A stretch of 8,076 bases of DNA, taken from positions 1 to 8,076 of the forward strand of contig JAGQJJ010000147.1 in NCBI GenBank assembly GCA_020430675.1, written 5' to 3'. Of this stretch, positions 5,294 through 8,076 are shown piece after piece. A model generated the notes under the pieces. The model was given only the letters and a program-made list of their open reading frames with translations, searched no databases and was not told the DNA's origin. How positions within the stretch are numbered: position 1 is the first letter of the stretch; every line of letters starts with the position of its first letter. Made by a program: the position numbers and the translations under genes. This stretch comes from Myxococcales bacterium. Its GTDB lineage: Bacteria > Myxococcota > Bradymonadia > UBA7976 > UBA1532.

Positions 5294-7125
5294 ATATCCT
5301 CGGCGTCAGCGCCCTCTACCACGACAGCGCCGCCGCGCTCATCCGCGACGGCGAGATCATCGCCGCCGCCCAGCAGGAGCGCTTCAGCCGCGTCAAAGGC
5401 GACGCCGCCCTGCCCTTCGATGCCATCCGCTGGTGCCTGACCCATGGCGACGTGAAACGCGGCGAACTCGATCTGCTCGTCTTCTACGAGAAGCCGCTGA
5501 CCAAGCTCACCCGCCTGCTCACCACCCACGCCGCCATCGCGCCGCGCGGCCTCGGCGCCTTCTTGATGGGCGTGCCCGCCTGGCTTGCCGACAAAGCCTG
5601 GAGCGCCGCGCGCCTCGAACGCTTCCTCAGCGCCGAGGGCTTCGGCCGCCCGCGCCGCGTCGAGTTCTGCGAGCACCACCTCTCGCACGCCGCCAGCGCC
5701 TTCTACCCGTCGCCCTTCGAAGCCGCCGCCACGCTGACGATCGACGGCGTCGGCGAGTGGACGACCAGCGCCATCGGCGTCGGCGAGGGCCACCGCCTGC
5801 GCCTGCTGCGCGAGCAGCGCTTCCCGCACTCGCTCGGCCTGCTCTACAGCGCCTTCACCGGCTTCTGCGGCTTCAAGGTCAACAGCGGCGAATACAAGCT
5901 GATGGGCCTCGCGCCCTATGGCGAGCCCCGCTACGTCGATGCCATCCGCAGCCATCTGATCGACCTGCGCCCCGATGGCTCGTTTCGCCTCGACATGGCT
6001 TATTTCGGCTATCTCGGTGGCTTCGAGATGACCAACGACCGCTTCGCCGCGCTCTTCGACGGCCCGGCGCGCCGCCCCGAGAGCCCGATCACGCGCCGCG
6101 AGATGGATCTGGCGCGCTCGATCCAGGTGGTCACCGAAGAGGTCATCCTGGCCATGGCCCGCGCCGCCCGCTCGCTCACCGGCAAGCGCCACCTGGTGCT
6201 CGCCGGCGGCTGCGCGCTCAACTGCGTCGCCAACGGCCACCTGTGGCGCAGCGGCCTCTTCGACGACCTGTGGATCCAGCCCGCCGCCGGCGACGCTGGC
6301 GGCGCGCTGGGCGCCGCGCTCTACGCCTGGCATCACATCCGCGAGCAACCCCGCCCCCCCCTTGGTGACGCGCCCGATCGCTTGAAGGGATCGCTCCTCG
6401 GCCCGGCGTTCTCTTCCGATGCCATCCGCGAATGGCTCGATGCCAATGGCATCCCCCACCGCGTGATGGCCGCCGACGAGCGCGCCGCGACCATCGCCGA
6501 GCATCTGGCTCAAGAGCGCGTCGTCGGGCTCTTTCAAGGCGCCATGGAATGGGGCCCCCGCGCGCTCGGCAACCGGTCGATCCTGGCCGACGCCCGCAGC
6601 GTGCGCATGCAATCACACCTGAACCGCGCCACCAAGTTTCGCGAGAGTTTTCGGCCCTTTGCCCCCATCGTGCTACGCGAGGACGCCGCGCGGTGGTTCG
6701 CCGCGATCGAAGACTCGCCCTATATGCTGCTCGTCGACCCGCTTCGCGACGAACACCGCCTGCAAGACAGCGCGCGCGACGCCGACACGCCGCTCGTCGA
6801 ATGGGTCAACACTCCGCGCTCGACGGTGCCGGCGATCACCCATGTCGATGGCTCGGCCCGCCTGCAGACGGTCGATGGCATCCGCAACCCGCGACTGCAT
6901 GCCATCTTGCGCGCCTTCAAGGCATTGACCGGGCATGGCATCCTGGTCAACACCAGCTTCAACGTGCGCAGCGAACCCATCGTCTGCACCCCGGAAGATG
7001 CCTATATCTGCTTCATGCGCAGCGGCATCGACACCCTCGTGCTCGAAGACTGCCTGCTCGACAAGGCCGACCAACCGGCCTGGACCGAGGCGGTCGACTG
7101 GCGCGAACGCTACGAGCTCGACTGA
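5290..7125 (+). CDS. O-carbamoyltransferase, NodU/CmcH/SxtI family
   Basis: 611 residues, a normal full length for the family. These cytoplasmic enzymes transfer the carbamoyl group of carbamoyl phosphate, via carbamoyl-adenylate, to a hydroxyl of a sugar, antibiotic or alkaloid. The N-terminal Kae1-like domain begins MNILGVSALYHDSAAAL and has the metal-binding EHHLSHAASAFY (His129, His133), DGVGEW at 152-157, FKVNSGEYKLMGLAPYG, and GGCALNCVANG (Cys308, Asn311). The C-terminal YrdC-like domain has MEWGPRALGNRSIL (Arg424, Arg429), KFRESFRPFAP, and NTSFNVRSEPIVCTPEDA from residue 554. All motifs look intact, so the enzyme should be active. ATG 5290 is chosen because the family N-terminus starts exactly there; the ATGA overlap with the upstream stop supports coupling. 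A run of eight C at 6354-6361 lies in the linker between the domains. The acceptor substrate cannot be read from the sequence. Neighbouring SxtJ-like and SxtK-like genes place it in the SxtI subgroup. Confidence 0.95.
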   Translation: MNILGVSALYHDSAAALIRDGEIIAAAQQERFSRVKGDAALPFDAIRWCLTHGDVKRGELDLLVFYEKPLTKLTRLLTTHAAIAPRGLGAFLMGVPAWLADKAWSAARLERFLSAEGFGRPRRVEFCEHHLSHAASAFYPSPFEAAATLTIDGVGEWTTSAIGVGEGHRLRLLREQRFPHSLGLLYSAFTGFCGFKVNSGEYKLMGLAPYGEPRYVDAIRSHLIDLRPDGSFRLDMAYFGYLGGFEMTNDRFAALFDGPARRPESPITRREMDLARSIQVVTEEVILAMARAARSLTGKRHLVLAGGCALNCVANGHLWRSGLFDDLWIQPAAGDAGGALGAALYAWHHIREQPRPPLGDAPDRLKGSLLGPAFSSDAIREWLDANGIPHRVMAADERAATIAEHLAQERVVGLFQGAMEWGPRALGNRSILADARSVRMQSHLNRATKFRESFRPFAPIVLREDAARWFAAIEDSPYMLLVDPLRDEHRLQDSARDADTPLVEWVNTPRSTVPAITHVDGSARLQTVDGIRNPRLHAILRAFKALTGHGILVNTSFNVRSEPIVCTPEDAYICFMRSGIDTLVLEDCLLDKADQPAWTEAVDWRERYELD

Positions 7126-7289
7126 TGCGACGCCTCTACTGGACGCTGCGCCTGCTGCGCGACATCGCCCTGCTCGGCATCGTCGACTCGCGCCCCGGCC
7201 TCTCGCTGGCCCTGTTGCTGCTGGTGCTGCTCGGCCTGCTCATCACCGCCGCCCAGGTCTCAGCGCCCTTCATCTACACCCTGTTCTGA
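7125..7289 (+). CDS. Small single-span membrane protein, DUF5989 / SxtK-like
   Basis: 54 residues. The ATG overlaps the carbamoyltransferase stop (TGATG). A basic amphipathic start (MRRLYWTLRLLRD) is followed by a Leu-rich membrane span at about residues 27-44 and the ending SAPFIYTLF. That C-terminal APFIYTLF is what I recall as the hallmark of DUF5989 proteins, which sit beside NodU-type carbamoyltransferases and SxtJ proteins. The length also matches SxtK of saxitoxin clusters as I remember it. The function is unknown. A membrane adaptor that tethers the carbamoyltransferase to its membrane partner would fit the size and invariable linkage, but that is inference. Confidence 0.85.
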   Translation: MRRLYWTLRLLRDIALLGIVDSRPGLSLALLLLVLLGLLITAAQVSAPFIYTLF

Positions 7290-7298
7290 TGCCGGGCA

Positions 7299-7327
7299 TT
7301 GATCGGCGGTCGATGGCTGTTTAGCTT
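7299..7327 (+). promoter_or_regulatory. Weak promoter candidate ahead of the glutaredoxin-like lipoprotein gene
   Basis: TTGATC (7299-7304) and TAGCTT (7322-7327) are separated by 17 bases and resemble -35 and -10 boxes, with four and three matches to consensus. The 70-base gap from the preceding stop leaves room for an independent promoter. The gene could equally be read through from the upstream operon. Confidence 0.2.
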
Positions 7328-7359
7328 GGCAGCCGCGCAGTGGACGATCGGAGAGGCCG

Positions 7360-7986
7360 ATGCGATGGACGTTTGTGCTGCTGTGGACCGCGCTGCTTGG
7401 CGCGTGCACGCCCGACAAGCCCGCCGAGCCGACGCCCGACGCGCCCGCAGCGCCGGCGCTGCTGTCGGTCTCGGCCACGAGCGAAGGCCTGCTCTACCGC
7501 TATCGCACCGAAGACGGCTTCGCCAACGCAACGACGCTCGACGAAATCCCCGCCGACGCGCGCGCCGCGGTGCAGGTCATCGACTTGACCCGCTCGCCCG
7601 AAGACCGCCACGCCGGCGCCTTCGTGCAGGTCTTCGATCTGCGCGTGCCGGGCCCGGAAGGTCGCTTCCCCGGCCGCGTCGTGCCCCGCGCCGGGCTGGA
7701 GCAGGCGCTCGCCGAGGCCGCCAAGACCCCGGCTCAGGCCCCGGTGACCATGTACTCGGCCTCGTGGTGCGGTGTGTGCAAGAAGGCGCGGGCCTTCCTT
7801 CATGAGAACGGCGTCGCGTTTGTCGAGAAAGACATCGAAAAGGACCAGGGCGCGGCGCGTGAGCTGGCCGAAAAAGCGCAGAAAGCCGGCGTCTCCACCA
7901 ACGGCGTGCCCATCTTCGACGTCGGCGGCCACATCCTGAGCGGCTTCGACGGCCCCACCCTGCTGCGCGCCGCCCGCGGCGGGTGA
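7360..7986 (+). CDS. Lipoprotein with a glutaredoxin/thioredoxin-fold CxxC domain
   Basis: 208 residues. The N-terminus MRWTFVLLWTALLGAC is a short lipoprotein signal with lipobox LGAC; Cys16 would be the lipidated residue. Thr follows at +2, with no Asp +2 retention signal. A Pro/Ala-rich linker comes next, then a region at 35-100 (LLYRYRTEDGF, TTLDEIPADARAAVQVIDL) that resembles a DUF4124-like extracytoplasmic domain. From residue 127 the C-terminal part is glutaredoxin-like: VTMYSASWCGVCKKA with Cys137-x-x-Cys140, EKDIEKDQ, and NGVPIFDVGG with the likely cis-Pro184 facing the active site. It probably acts as a thiol-disulfide oxidoreductase or disulfide reductase outside the cytoplasm, bound to a membrane. 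GGAGAGG at 7350-7356 is a plausible ribosome binding site, at somewhat short spacing. It is 70 bases after the small membrane protein gene, so membership in that operon is uncertain. The partner protein is unknown; the four-cysteine protein of the same strand is one candidate. Confidence 0.85.
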   Translation: MRWTFVLLWTALLGACTPDKPAEPTPDAPAAPALLSVSATSEGLLYRYRTEDGFANATTLDEIPADARAAVQVIDLTRSPEDRHAGAFVQVFDLRVPGPEGRFPGRVVPRAGLEQALAEAAKTPAQAPVTMYSASWCGVCKKARAFLHENGVAFVEKDIEKDQGAARELAEKAQKAGVSTNGVPIFDVGGHILSGFDGPTLLRAARGG

Positions 7987-8036
7987 CGCTGCGAACGGGT
8001 TGACGCCGGGCGCCGATCTGGGGCACAGGGGGCGCC

Positions 8037-8076
8037 ATGGCACGCGAAACCGAGACGATCCCCCAAGGCCACGCCC
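8037..8076 (+). CDS. Start of a further gene (partial, runs off window)
   Basis: ATG at 8037 opens 13 codons (MARETETIPQGHA) without a stop before the window ends. AGGGGG at 8027-8032 lies four bases before the ATG and could be the ribosome binding site. The gene starts 50 bases after the lipoprotein gene on the same strand. Too little is visible to assign a product. GGCGCC occurs at 8009-8014 and 8031-8036 and could pair over the ribosome binding site, though such six-base palindromes are common here. Confidence 0.45.
   Translation, partial: MARETETIPQGHA

Noticed and set aside
5224..6612. 462-codon minus-strand open frame opposite the carbamoyltransferase
   Set aside because: The plus-strand frame has every NodU-family motif; the antisense frame has none and is a compositional shadow.
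7315..7334. GGCTG/CAGCC hairpin after the small membrane protein gene, considered as a terminator
   Set aside because: The stem is only five pairs with a ten-base loop and no T-run follows, so it does not support termination.

Overview
The window is about 8 kb of very GC-rich DNA with almost no intergenic space. Synonymous third positions are mostly G or C, and nearly every gene pair overlaps by a few bases. This suggests a high-GC bacterium with large accessory clusters, for example of the myxobacterial or deltaproteobacterial kind. That assignment is an inference from composition and gene content; there is no rRNA or marker gene to fix it.

Two operons diverge from a control region at about 3494-3602. 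Leftward (minus strand) are three overlapping genes: a 183-residue unknown protein (3493-2942), a 372-residue unknown protein (2942-1824) whose core is visibly homologous to the first, and a large protein (1990 to beyond base 1). The large protein joins a PaaK/CapK-like adenylate-forming (acyl-AMP/acyl-CoA ligase) domain to a radical SAM domain carrying a CX3CX2C cluster motif. It is cut by the window edge. I know of no characterised pathway with this composition.

Rightward (plus strand) is a tightly coupled set: a 90-residue four-cysteine protein of unknown function (3603-3875), a fusion of an SxtJ-like membrane domain with an SGNH hydrolase (3872-5293), a NodU/CmcH/SxtI-family carbamoyltransferase (5290-7125), and a 54-residue single-span membrane protein of the DUF5989 / SxtK-like type (7125-7289). 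The carbamoyltransferase, SxtJ-like and small membrane proteins together form the accessory module named after sxtI-J-K of saxitoxin clusters. The module also occurs in many bacteria that make no saxitoxin. After a 70-base gap come a lipoprotein with a glutaredoxin-type CGVC site (7360-7986) and the first codons of another gene (8037 onward).

Taken together, the window looks like a modification system. One arm would activate a carboxylic acid and do radical chemistry. The other would carbamoylate, and possibly acylate or deacylate, a substrate at the inner membrane or cell surface. The substrate is unknown and the link between the two arms is inferred only from their divergent arrangement. 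No RNA genes, CRISPR arrays, insertion sequences or tRNAs were seen.
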